From: Psychrobacter sp.
Lineage (GTDB): Bacteria; Pseudomonadota; Gammaproteobacteria; Pseudomonadales; Moraxellaceae
Assembly: GCF_030454045.1 (NCBI RefSeq)
Contig: NZ_JAKDJE010000042.1
Span: 1-26,202 of the forward strand
DNA: 26,202 nucleotides
Direction: 5' to 3'
Shown here one piece after another: positions 6,809 to 13,991 of the stretch. The position numbers were made by a program, and so were the translations under genes. The notes beneath the pieces were generated by a model that did no database searches, was not told the DNA's origin, and was given only the letters and a program-made list of their open reading frames with translations. Position 1 is the stretch's first letter. Each line of letters begins with the position of its first letter.

Positions 6809-9481
6809 GTGAGCCAGCCATTTCGCTCAGCCGATATTCGCCAAGCCTTTATCGATTTTTTTATAAGCAAGCAGCACACCCAAGTTTCATCGTCTAGCTT
6901 GATTCCGCATAATGATCCGACATTGTTATTCACCAATGCCGGTATGAATCAGTTTAAAGAAACCTTTTTGGGCATGGAGCCGCGCGACTATACACGTGCT
7001 GTGACCTCGCAGAAATGTGTCCGCGCTGGCGGTAAGCACAATGATTTGGACAATGTTGGCTACACTGCCCGCCATCATACGTTTTTTGAGATGCTTGGTA
7101 ACTTCTCGTTTGGCGATTACTTCAAGCAAGCAGGTATCGAGTATATCTGGGAGTTTTTGACCTCAGATCAGTGGCTCGCGATTGATAAAGATCGTCTGTA
7201 TGTCACCATTTATGAGACTGATGACGAAGCCTTTGATATTTGGCACAAAGCCATTGGTCTGCCAAGTGAGCGCATCATTCGTATCGGTGATAACAAAGGG
7301 GCACCGTACGCCTCAGACAATTTTTGGACCATGGGCGACACCGGTCCTTGTGGCCCTTGCACCGAAGTGTTTTATGACCATGGCGCTGAGATCGAAGGCG
7401 GCTTGCCCGGTACGCCAGAAGAAGATGGCGATCGCTACATCGAGATTTGGAACTGCGTCTTTATGCAGTTCAATCGCCAAAAAGACGGCACGCTATTGCC
7501 GCTACCTGCGCCAAGTGTCGATACTGGCATGGGGCTTGAGCGTATTAGCGCTATCATGCAAGGCGTCCATGGTAACTATGAGATCGATCTGTTTACCCAT
7601 TTGATGGATGCGGCAGCTGAAATTTTAGAGATTGACAATGAACAGCAGTCTTCACTAAAAGTCATCGCTGACCATATCCGTGCTGTGGCCTTTTTGATTG
7701 CTGATGGCGTCACGCCGAGTAATGAAGGTCGTGGCTATGTATTGCGCCGTATCATTCGCCGTGCGGTACGTCATGGCAACAAGCTTGGCGCTGATAGTGA
7801 GTTTTTCTATAAAATGGTCGCACCGCTCGTGGCTGAAATGGGCAGTGCTTATCCAGAGCTAGTAGAAAAACAAAACGTGATCGAAAATGCGATTCAAAAA
7901 GAAGAAGCGCAGTTTGCCAAAACATTGGCACAAGGTCTGCGTTTGCTTGCCAGCGAGCTTGAAGGTCTAAAAGATGGCGATACGCTATCTGGCGAAGCCG
8001 CCTTTAAACTATATGATACTTATGGCTTCCCAGTTGACTTGACCGCGGATATCACGCGTGAGCGCGGTATTGTCATCGATGAAGCGGAGTTTGATGAGCA
8101 TATGCAAGCACAGCGCGAACGTGCTCGTGATGCAGGTAAGTTCGATGTCGATTACAGCAGCGTCATCCAAGTCGAGACGCCAACCGTCTTTGTTGGTTAT
8201 GAGCAGCTTGAAGAAGACGGCGTGACCATCGACGCGCTTTATCAAGATGGCAATCCAGCAGAGAGCTTAACTGAAGGCATGGAAGGCGTGGTGGTATTGG
8301 ATCGTACGCCATTTTATGCTGAAGGCGGCGGTCAAGTGGGTGAGCTTGGTGAAATCCGCACCGAATCAGGTGTCTTTGAAGTACAAGATACCAAAAAATC
8401 AGGTCAAGCCATCATTCATTATGGTGTGGTGACCATGGGTGATATCAAACCCAAGCAAACGGCGGATGCCCAAGTGCTCTTTAGCATCCGTGCAGCCAGT
8501 GCCAAAAACCACTCTGCTACTCATCTATTACATGCAGCGCTAAGAGAAGTGCTGGGCGATACCGTCACGCAAAAGGGCTCATTGGTCTCAAGCGATGTAC
8601 TGCGTTTTGACTTTGCTTATGACAAGCCTGTCAGTGCTGCTGAAATTATGCGAGTAGAGCGTCTCGTCAACGAGCAAATCCAAGCCAATACCCCTGCCTG
8701 CATTGAGCACATGTCAATTGACGAGGCCATGAATCAAGGCGCAATGGCATTGTTTGGCGAAAAGTACGGCAGTAACGTTCGTGTACTCACCATGGGTACA
8801 GACAGTGTCGTTGATGGTCAGCGTAAGCCTTTCTCTATCGAGCTATGTGGTGGCCTACATGTACAGCGTACTGGTGATATCGGTATGCTAAAAATCACCA
8901 GCGAGTCAGGTATCGCTGCTGGCATCCGCCGTATTGAAGCCGTTACGGGCATGAACGCGGTCAAAAACATTCAGCAAAGCGAGCAACAGCTGAGCGAGTT
9001 GGCAAGCCTGCTTAAAGTAAAACGTCCTGAAGTTGCCCAGCGTGTGCGTACCATAGCAGATAAGCAACGCGAGCTTGAAAAACAACTAGAGCGTTTGCAA
9101 CAAAAAATCGCCAGTGCTCAAGCAGCCAACCTACTTGATGACGTACAAACGATTGCAGGAACGCCTGTGCTTATCAGCACCTTAAGCGGTATCGATGGTA
9201 AATCAATCCGCACGCTGATGGACGACATCAAATCAAAACTGCCTGATAGCGTGATTGTATTGATTGGTGATAAAGATGACCAGTTAGCACTAGCCGCGAG
9301 TGTCGCAAAATCTGTTACTGCTAAAATCAAAGCGGGTGATATCATTCGTCATTTAGCCAGTGAGCTTGGTGGTAAAGGTGGCGGTAAACCTGACTACGCA
9401 CAAGGCGGCGCACCAAAGTCTGATAACAGTACTGCGGTCATCAATGCCCTACCTGCTTGGATTGAAACCCAGCTTAGCTAA
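6809..9481 (+). CDS. alaS: Alanyl-tRNA synthetase
   Basis: Charges tRNA-Ala with alanine and edits mischarged Ser/Gly-tRNA-Ala in the cytoplasm. The 890-residue length is close to the 876 of E. coli. The N-terminal class II catalytic core shows NAGMNQFKETFLG, TSQKCVRAGGKHNDLDNVG and the FFEMLGNFSFGDYFK motif. The editing domain has its zinc-binding set H568-xxx-H572 (HSATH) and C680-xxx-H684 (CGGLH). The C-terminal C-Ala domain carries the glycine-rich GGKGGGKPDYAQGG. Translation starts at GTG, strongly supported by TAAGGAG (6797-6803) five bases upstream and by the family N-terminus (ADIRQAFIDFF). It is followed by lysC and csrA, the same order as in Pseudomonas. Confidence 0.98.
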   Translation: MSQPFRSADIRQAFIDFFISKQHTQVSSSSLIPHNDPTLLFTNAGMNQFKETFLGMEPRDYTRAVTSQKCVRAGGKHNDLDNVGYTARHHTFFEMLGNFSFGDYFKQAGIEYIWEFLTSDQWLAIDKDRLYVTIYETDDEAFDIWHKAIGLPSERIIRIGDNKGAPYASDNFWTMGDTGPCGPCTEVFYDHGAEIEGGLPGTPEEDGDRYIEIWNCVFMQFNRQKDGTLLPLPAPSVDTGMGLERISAIMQGVHGNYEIDLFTHLMDAAAEILEIDNEQQSSLKVIADHIRAVAFLIADGVTPSNEGRGYVLRRIIRRAVRHGNKLGADSEFFYKMVAPLVAEMGSAYPELVEKQNVIENAIQKEEAQFAKTLAQGLRLLASELEGLKDGDTLSGEAAFKLYDTYGFPVDLTADITRERGIVIDEAEFDEHMQAQRERARDAGKFDVDYSSVIQVETPTVFVGYEQLEEDGVTIDALYQDGNPAESLTEGMEGVVVLDRTPFYAEGGGQVGELGEIRTESGVFEVQDTKKSGQAIIHYGVVTMGDIKPKQTADAQVLFSIRAASAKNHSATHLLHAALREVLGDTVTQKGSLVSSDVLRFDFAYDKPVSAAEIMRVERLVNEQIQANTPACIEHMSIDEAMNQGAMALFGEKYGSNVRVLTMGTDSVVDGQRKPFSIELCGGLHVQRTGDIGMLKITSESGIAAGIRRIEAVTGMNAVKNIQQSEQQLSELASLLKVKRPEVAQRVRTIADKQRELEKQLERLQQKIASAQAANLLDDVQTIAGTPVLISTLSGIDGKSIRTLMDDIKSKLPDSVIVLIGDKDDQLALAASVAKSVTAKIKAGDIIRHLASELGGKGGGKPDYAQGGAPKSDNSTAVINALPAWIETQLS

Positions 9482-9538
9482 TCATAAAAAGTCCAGTAAC
9501 TCAGCGCCTTACTCTGGTTTACTGGGTACAAGATACGT

Positions 9539-9565
9539 GATTGGTTATAGCAACTATAACCAATC
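9539..9565. repeat. Perfect 12-bp-arm palindrome without T-tract
   Basis: The arms GATTGGTTATAG (9539-9550) and CTATAACCAATC (9554-9565) are exact reverse complements around a 3-base CAA loop. No T-run follows on either strand, so it is not a standard intrinsic terminator. It could be a dispersed repeat unit, an RNA-stabilising hairpin at the alaS 3' end, or an operator. Confidence 0.8.
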
Positions 9566-9677
9566 GCCATACATCTAAGCGGTGCTGATACTTAAAGTTA
9601 TGCGGTAGATATGGTATAAAGGTCAACGTTTGACAATATTGCTCATTCATGACATTTGATGCAGTACCAATAAACGA

Positions 9678-9707
9678 ATGACACATATAGGGCATAACTC
9701 TTACAAT
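9678..9707 (+). promoter_or_regulatory. Candidate sigma70 promoter for lysC
   Basis: A -35 ATGACA (9678-9683) and a -10 TACAAT (9702-9707) are 18 bp apart, each one mismatch from consensus. The leader before the lysC ATG would be about 85 nt. Confidence 0.4.
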
Positions 9708-9797
9708 CTGGCTTTATCTATACACGCATGGACACGTGTCGCATTGAGACTGATCCATGAGAATAAAAGGTCATTAATGAATAATAGGTAGATTTTT

Positions 9798-11084
9798 ATG
9801 GCGTTAATAGTACAGAAATACGGCGGCACCTCGATGGGCAGTATCGACCGCATCAAAAACGTCGCCAAACGCGTCAAACGCTGGCATGACAATGGTCATC
9901 AAGTCGTGGTCGTGGTCTCAGCCATGAGCGGCGAAACCAACCGTTTGATTGATCTAGCACGCCAAATCAGTAACAACCCTGACCCACGTGAATACGATCA
10001 GATGGTCTCAACCGGTGAGCAGGTTTCTATCTCACTACTCGCGATGGCGATAAAAGAGCTTGGTATTGGTGCGCGTTCAATGACTGGTCGTCAAGTCGCG
10101 ATCAAAACTGATAACGCCCATAATAAAGCCCGTATCGAAAGCATCGATGATAAAAATATACGCGAGCAGCTAGATGCTGGCAATATCGTCATTGTGGCAG
10201 GCTTTCAAGGTATTGATGAAGAAGGCAACGCCACCACATTGGGACGCGGCGGCTCTGATACGACAGGCGTTGCGATTGCAGCGGCTTTGGGTGCTGATGA
10301 ATGTCAAATTTATACTGACGTTGATGGCGTTTATACCACTGACCCTCGCGTGACCTCAAAAGCCAAAAAGCTTGAAAAAATCACCTTTGAAGAAATGCTT
10401 GAGATGGCAAGTCTTGGCTCCAAAATCCTACAGATTCGCTCAGTAGAATTCGCTGGCAAATACGGCGTACCCCTACGCGTACTATCTAGCTTTGATGAAA
10501 ACACTGACGGTAGCTTTGACCAAGAGTTTCAAAACAACGTGGGCACCCTAATTACGATAGACGAAGGAGACAATATGGAACAGGCAATCATCTCAGGTAT
10601 CGCATTCAACCGAGACGAAGCAAAAATCTTAGTGCGCGGTGTACCCGATCATCCTGGTATCGCCTCTGCTATCTTAAGCCCAATTGGTCGTTCCAATATC
10701 GAAATCGATATGATTGTCCAAAACCTCTCGGATAATGGTACCACTGACTTTACTTTCACCGTTAATCGTACTGACTTGGACAAGACGCTAAAAGTGCTTA
10801 ACGAGGAAGTCAAAGACGAGATTGGTGCCAAAGAAATCTCAGGCAACAGCGAAGTGGTTAAAGTCTCACTAGTTGGTGTTGGTATGCGCTCACACGCAGG
10901 AGTTGCCAGTCTCATGTTCCAAACATTGGCTGAGAACAATATCAATATCCAAATGATATCGACCAGCGAGATCAAAGTATCTGTTTTGATTCAAGACCAA
11001 CACTTAGAAAAAGCGGTCAAATCATTGCATACTGCCTTTGGTCTTGACCGTGAAGACGGCGAGAGCAAAATCGCTGGGCTATAA
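9798..11084 (+). CDS. lysC: Aspartate kinase, alpha subunit (full length)
   Basis: Phosphorylates aspartate, the first step towards lysine, threonine, methionine and diaminopimelate. The 428-residue protein is a monofunctional aspartokinase without a homoserine dehydrogenase domain. The kinase domain opens with VQKYGGTSMGSIDRIK and includes TGEQVSISLLA, GRGGSDTTGVA and the YTDVDGVYTTDPR signature; two ACT domains occupy residues 260-428 (starting SGIAFNRDEAKILVRGVPDHPG). Length and layout match the Pseudomonas and Corynebacterium type, which feedback inhibition controls through the ACT domains. The ribosome-binding site (TAGGTAGA) is modest. An internal start at residue 260 is annotated separately. 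A strong terminator follows 130 bp downstream. Confidence 0.97.
   Translation: MALIVQKYGGTSMGSIDRIKNVAKRVKRWHDNGHQVVVVVSAMSGETNRLIDLARQISNNPDPREYDQMVSTGEQVSISLLAMAIKELGIGARSMTGRQVAIKTDNAHNKARIESIDDKNIREQLDAGNIVIVAGFQGIDEEGNATTLGRGGSDTTGVAIAAALGADECQIYTDVDGVYTTDPRVTSKAKKLEKITFEEMLEMASLGSKILQIRSVEFAGKYGVPLRVLSSFDENTDGSFDQEFQNNVGTLITIDEGDNMEQAIISGIAFNRDEAKILVRGVPDHPGIASAILSPIGRSNIEIDMIVQNLSDNGTTDFTFTVNRTDLDKTLKVLNEEVKDEIGAKEISGNSEVVKVSLVGVGMRSHAGVASLMFQTLAENNINIQMISTSEIKVSVLIQDQHLEKAVKSLHTAFGLDREDGESKIAGL
10564..11084 (+). CDS. Probable internally started aspartate kinase beta subunit (with its ribosome-binding site)
   Basis: Inside lysC, AAGGAGA (10564-10570) stands four bases before an in-frame ATG (10575-10577, residue 260). 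That is a better ribosome-binding site than the one before the full-length start. Translation from it would give a 169-residue protein made only of the two ACT domains. Corynebacterium glutamicum LysC and Bacillus subtilis aspartokinase II are known to make such a beta subunit from an internal start at the same domain boundary and to form alpha2beta2 enzymes. Production here is an inference from the signal. Confidence 0.6.
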
Positions 11085-11214
11085 GGCCAAAAAACTGTTA
11101 AAATACAGCTTTAGCATTGATGGTTATCTATTAACCGCTATTGACAACTTTGCATCGTATGTAAATAAATAGCGTTTCGTTTAAATAAATAGCCTCCAAA
11201 TAAAAACAGTACTT

Positions 11215-11250
11215 AAATAAAATAGGATCTTTTTAGATCCTATTTTATTT
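11215..11250. terminator. Intrinsic terminator after lysC
   Basis: A perfect 16-bp stem, arms AAATAAAATAGGATCT and AGATCCTATTTTATTT, encloses a TTTT loop and is followed by further T residues. It separates lysC transcription from the csrA promoter. The A/T-rich outer arms make it potentially active in both directions. Confidence 0.85.
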
Positions 11251-11298
11251 TTTAGCATAGTTGAAATGAGCATTTATCTAATAGTTTTGTGAAAAACC

Positions 11299-11327
11299 GT
11301 GACAGTATCTGTTATGCCGCCTATAAT
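11299..11327 (+). promoter_or_regulatory. Strong candidate sigma70 promoter for csrA
   Basis: A -35 GTGACA (11299-11304, one mismatch) and a perfect -10 TATAAT (11322-11327) are 17 bp apart. A second overlapping pair, TTGTGA (11287-11292) and TGTTAT (11310-11315), is also spaced 17 bp. The main start point near 11334 implies a leader of about 160 nt before csrA. Confidence 0.6.
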
Positions 11328-11474
11328 GGGGCTTTCATTTGGGCTAAATGAATCTACCTATCATTGCCGTGGTTTGCACAATGTCGAGTATGGTAATTAT
11401 TGATATATTACTTACTGAGTGCTGCGGTGATGTTCTGCAATTGAGAAGTAATCTGATGAGTAATAATCTGTTGA

Positions 11475-11497
11475 TGCGACATAAGGAGTGTGACGCA
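11475..11497 (+). promoter_or_regulatory. Hairpin presenting the csrA ribosome-binding site: candidate CsrA autoregulatory site
   Basis: TGCGACA (11475-11481) pairs with TGT (11489-11491) and CGCA (11494-11497), leaving a 2-base GA bulge and a 7-base loop TAAGGAG. The loop therefore holds the Shine-Dalgarno GGA, and the A of the ATG closes the stem. CsrA binds GGA in hairpin loops, and E. coli CsrA represses its own translation at such a site, so autoregulation is a reasonable inference. Confidence 0.55.
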
Positions 11498-11742
11498 TGT
11501 TAATTTTGACACGCCGTGTGGGCGAAACGCTAATGATCGGCGATGAAGTCAGTGTGACGGTATTGGGCGTCAAGGGCAATCAAGTACGTATCGGTGTGAA
11601 TGCACCTAAAGATATTGCCGTACATCGCGAAGAGATTTATCAACGTATCCAGCATGAGCGCTCTGTACAGTCGCAAATGCAACATCTTGAGCAAGGCAAC
11701 TTTTCGCCGTCGTTCGATGACGAAGACTACTTCAATCGCTAA
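11497..11742 (+). CDS. csrA: Carbon storage regulator CsrA (RsmA)
   Basis: RNA-binding post-transcriptional regulator that binds GGA motifs in mRNA leaders and alters their translation and stability. The N-terminus MLILTRRVGETLMIGDEVSV and the core KGNQVRIGVNAPKDIAVHREEIYQRI are classic, including the strand-1 Arg and the VHREE motif that contact RNA. At 81 residues it is longer than the 61-65 of enterobacteria; the extra, Gln-containing tail (about residues 62-81, ending DEDYFNR) lies outside the core fold and is probably flexible. AAGGAG lies eight bases before the ATG inside a hairpin loop. It follows lysC, as in pseudomonads. Confidence 0.97.
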   Translation: MLILTRRVGETLMIGDEVSVTVLGVKGNQVRIGVNAPKDIAVHREEIYQRIQHERSVQSQMQHLEQGNFSPSFDDEDYFNR

Positions 11743-11753
11743 TCTATAATACT

Positions 11754-11803
11754 TAATGCTCAACGACTAATGAGCATACATAAGCATTATATTTTTTATT
11801 TTT
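11754..11803 (+). terminator. Possible weak terminator after csrA
   Basis: Two mutually exclusive stems are possible: ATGCTCA with TGAGCAT (11756-11777), or TAATGCT with AGCATTA (11754-11789). The second is followed directly by a T-rich tract interrupted by single A residues. The structure is weak, so read-through into the HopJ-family gene is likely. Confidence 0.35.
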
Positions 11804-11828
11804 TAAACTGCTCTGAGGTCATTTATTT

Positions 11829-12203
11829 ATGAGTATCCGCCAATCAGATGTATCGGCTCTACTTAATGGTTTGAATAAAAAAGCCATTGGATTCAATGAT
11901 GTCATCAGCTTTATCGATGATTTTTATCGCTATTCTCCTGCCCCATTTGTCAACGGTATGGTCCATAATGCAGCGGGCGAAAACGAAGGCAGTGCAAAGA
12001 TTTTTGGATTCGCTAAGCACCACGGTTTGAATCAACTGGACACGCTAAAGCTATTCGGCGAACATTATGCCAAAGTGCAAGCAACGCCTAACGGTACTGA
12101 CCATGCTAATATTCGCAACTTTTTGCATTGGGGCTGGCAAGGATTTTTAATGCAAAAAAATCCGCTAACGGTTCGTCCTAGTGTCGACACAACTGCAATT
12201 TAA
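11829..12203 (+). CDS. HopJ type III effector family protein
   Basis: A 124-residue soluble protein matching the HopJ family by its overall pattern: FNDVISFIDDFYRYSPAPFVNG, then NAAGENEGSAKIFGFAKHHGLN, LKLFGEHYAKV, and DHANIRNFLHWGW near residues 98-110. The family is named after a Pseudomonas syringae protein, but members are widespread in bacteria without type III secretion. Nothing here (no secretion genes, no unusual composition) suggests an effector, so it is better read as a conserved cytoplasmic protein of unknown function. GAGG about nine bases upstream supports the ATG. It lies 86 bp downstream of csrA and ends at a strong terminator. Confidence 0.85.
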   Translation: MSIRQSDVSALLNGLNKKAIGFNDVISFIDDFYRYSPAPFVNGMVHNAAGENEGSAKIFGFAKHHGLNQLDTLKLFGEHYAKVQATPNGTDHANIRNFLHWGWQGFLMQKNPLTVRPSVDTTAI

Positions 12204-12235
12204 ATATGTGTAGTGATTGAATAATTAATAAAGTA

Positions 12236-12267
12236 AAAAAAGCCACGCTAATGAGCGTGGCTTTTTT
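12236..12267. terminator. Bidirectional intrinsic terminator
   Basis: A perfect 14-bp stem with arms AAAAAAGCCACGCT and AGCGTGGCTTTTTT and a 4-base AATG loop. It lies between the convergent HopJ-family and DUF1315 genes and can serve both. Confidence 0.93.
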
Positions 12268-12284
12268 ATTGACTGTTTATAGTC

Positions 12285-12596
12285 CTATTTATTACGAAAC
12301 TTCACAGGTTGTACCGCCCCTTTCGGGTTCGGCATATTAGGATAGTGATGCTCATGCTCGACATCACACTCAGCGCCCACGATAGAACCGTCCTCTTTTA
12401 CTGGTTTATGGATAAAACCGATACGCTCGTTAGGAGGTAGATGCTCATGTTCCCACACCATCACCGCTTGCATACAAGTTTCGCGCTGCTCAGCCGTGAT
12501 CTTGCGACCATCAGGCCATTTACCCAACTCGATCGCCATGCGAAATTTGTCAACCACTTCTGGGGTTAGACTTGCTAGTATTGTTTGCTTATCCAT
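12285..12596 (-). CDS. DUF1315 (YeaC-like) protein
   Basis: A 103-residue soluble protein. Its N-terminal half matches the YeaC/DUF1315 pattern known from E. coli: LTPEVVDKFRMAIELGKWPDG, then an ITAEQRETCMQAVMVWEHEH segment. The C-terminal half is specific to this group and rich in His (CDVEHEHHYPN), which might bind a metal; that is only a compositional observation. The function of the family is unknown. A GGAG and an AGG lie within about 13 bases upstream of the ATG. It is transcribed in the same direction as nadK, 64 bp downstream of it, so the two could form one transcript. Confidence 0.85.
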   Translation of the reverse strand: MDKQTILASLTPEVVDKFRMAIELGKWPDGRKITAEQRETCMQAVMVWEHEHLPPNERIGFIHKPVKEDGSIVGAECDVEHEHHYPNMPNPKGAVQPVKFRNK

Positions 12597-12660
12597 CTTG
12601 CCTACTCTCCACTACCGTTTTTTGTCGTACTTTTCTAGGGCGTGTCCCTAATAGATATGC

Positions 12661-13665
12661 TTATTCGTCGTCTATAGTATCATCATCGACATCCAGACTG
12701 AATTCTTCGGCATGTACGTTCCAGTGCAACTTTGTACGACACGCTTCATAAAAGTCAAATCCAGGCGGATGCAGTAAAGTGAGCTTGTCAGGGTGCTTGC
12801 GAATATATAGGCGCTGCTCTTGTTCAAGCGGTACGCTTGGCTTGCCGTCTGCACTGACCATTGGCTGCGTACGATTGTCTTCATGAATACGAATACAAAC
12901 CTCACTGTTGCCGCTAACAACGATCGGACGACTAGACAACGTATGTGGGTGCATAGGCACAAGACAAATCGCATCCATACTGGGATGAATGATAGGGCCG
13001 CCGCCAGATAAAGCATAAGCCGTTGACCCTGTCGGTGTCGCTGCTATTAACCCATCACTATGCTGTCTGTAAACATCATGTCCATCAATCTTCATCTGAA
13101 AGTCGATCATATGTACAGACTTGCCAGCGTGCAATACGATGTCATTTAGCGCCATGTCTTCATGAATGATTTTGCGCCCTTCTCGTATCTCCATCGTGAG
13201 CAAAAACCGATGATCGAGTTGATAGTCGCCCATCAATACTTGGCGTAATTTAAAAGCCGCTTCGTTGGGCTTTACATCTGCCAAGAACCCCAAACGACCA
13301 CGGTTAACCCCCAATACGGGTACGCGGTAGCGTGCCAATGCTTCAGCCGCATGTAATATTGACCCATCACCGCCCACAACGATGACCAGATCACAAATCT
13401 CACCGATCAAACCGCGTTTTACGATTTTGACTTTTTCGATCTCAGCGAGATCAAGGGTTGGCAAGTTGGCCGTTTGTATATCCATGACCAGCGTCAAGTT
13501 CATCTCATTGATGGTTTGAGCGATCTGTACCAGACTTTGGGTAACGCTACGCTTACCTGCGCGCCCCATCAAGCCAATACGCCTAAAAGCAGGGTTTTTG
13601 ATAGCGTGAAACAGCTCTGATTCATGTAAGTGTGGCAATCTTGCTGACTGCGCTGAGTTTTCCAT
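12661..13665 (-). CDS. nadK: NAD kinase
   Basis: Phosphorylates NAD to NADP using ATP. The 334-residue protein contains the catalytic GGDGS motif at residues 98-102 (Asp100), NRGRLGFLADV at 121-131, the NAD-contacting LND (173-175), and TPTGSTAYALSGGGP at 210-224, which binds NAD and is diagnostic of the family. It is longer than the roughly 292-305 residues usual in gammaproteobacteria, with about 25 extra N-terminal residues and an acidic C-terminal tail (SLDVDDDTIDDE). The assigned ATG has no clear ribosome-binding site, so the exact start is uncertain. It runs divergently from the Bax-inhibitor-like gene. Confidence 0.96.
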   Translation of the reverse strand: MENSAQSARLPHLHESELFHAIKNPAFRRIGLMGRAGKRSVTQSLVQIAQTINEMNLTLVMDIQTANLPTLDLAEIEKVKIVKRGLIGEICDLVIVVGGDGSILHAAEALARYRVPVLGVNRGRLGFLADVKPNEAAFKLRQVLMGDYQLDHRFLLTMEIREGRKIIHEDMALNDIVLHAGKSVHMIDFQMKIDGHDVYRQHSDGLIAATPTGSTAYALSGGGPIIHPSMDAICLVPMHPHTLSSRPIVVSGNSEVCIRIHEDNRTQPMVSADGKPSVPLEQEQRLYIRKHPDKLTLLHPPGFDFYEACRTKLHWNVHAEEFSLDVDDDTIDDE

Positions 13666-13991
13666 AAAACGACTCGGTATAACGGTGAAGTACAGGGCAA
13701 TGATAGCGATAAACGCGCGCTTAGACTAGCATGTTTATGAATTATCGTTGTTAACTGTCGTAACAGACCCCATATAAAAGCTATCAAATACCTTATTGGG
13801 ACTTGCTCGTTTGCTTAGAATACTGGTTTTTCTACCATCTATTTTTGGTTGCAATATGCACTGACTACTGACCAATCAGCCTTGGTAGCTCAAGCTGTAA
13901 TGGCTGTCACGCAAACACAGTTGACAATAATGGCGGTTTTGCTAAAGTAGCAGCATCTCTATTTTTATATTTTATTATTAAGGACTTATGT
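13666..13991. other. Divergent intergenic region between nadK and the BI-1-like gene
   Basis: This 326-bp stretch has no gene that I can support. It carries the plus-strand promoter candidate at 13921-13948. No convincing minus-strand promoter for nadK was identified. Confidence 0.6.
13921..13948 (+). promoter_or_regulatory. Candidate sigma70 promoter for the BI-1-like gene
   Basis: A perfect -35 TTGACA (13921-13926) is followed after 16 bp by TAAAGT (13943-13948). The predicted leader is about 35-40 nt. Confidence 0.55.

Larger units (their letters stand above)
9482..9797. other. alaS-lysC intergenic region
   Basis: This 316-bp stretch has no gene. It contains a loose hairpin right after alaS (CCAGTAA 9493-9499 with TTACTGG 9519-9525, no T-tract), the perfect palindrome at 9539-9565, and possible lysC promoters. 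Besides the one listed at 9678, a TTGACA stands at 9630-9635 without a good -10. Confidence 0.65.
11085..11496. other. lysC-csrA intergenic region
   Basis: This 412-bp stretch contains, in order: a TTGACA at 11141-11146; two copies of the 12-mer TAAATAAATAGC (11162 and 11182, 20 bp apart); the lysC terminator (11215-11250); a strong csrA promoter candidate (11299-11327); and a long csrA leader ending in a hairpin around the ribosome-binding site. No protein-coding gene or tRNA was recognised. Confidence 0.7.

Noticed and set aside
7182..7604. 140-codon frame inside alaS on the same strand
   Set aside because: It overlaps the conserved alaS catalytic domain in another frame and has no ribosome-binding site or recognisable features.
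11743..11828. Possible tRNA-Ser gene after csrA, as found in Pseudomonas
   Set aside because: The 86-bp gap to the next gene is T-rich and shows no tRNA arms or a TTCRA-type T loop.
11829..12203. A type III secretion effector
   Set aside because: The name HopJ comes from one P. syringae member; there are no secretion or virulence genes here and the gene sits in a conserved housekeeping context.
12672..13016. 114-codon minus-strand frame inside nadK
   Set aside because: It overlaps the conserved nadK core in a different frame of the same strand; no independent evidence supports it.
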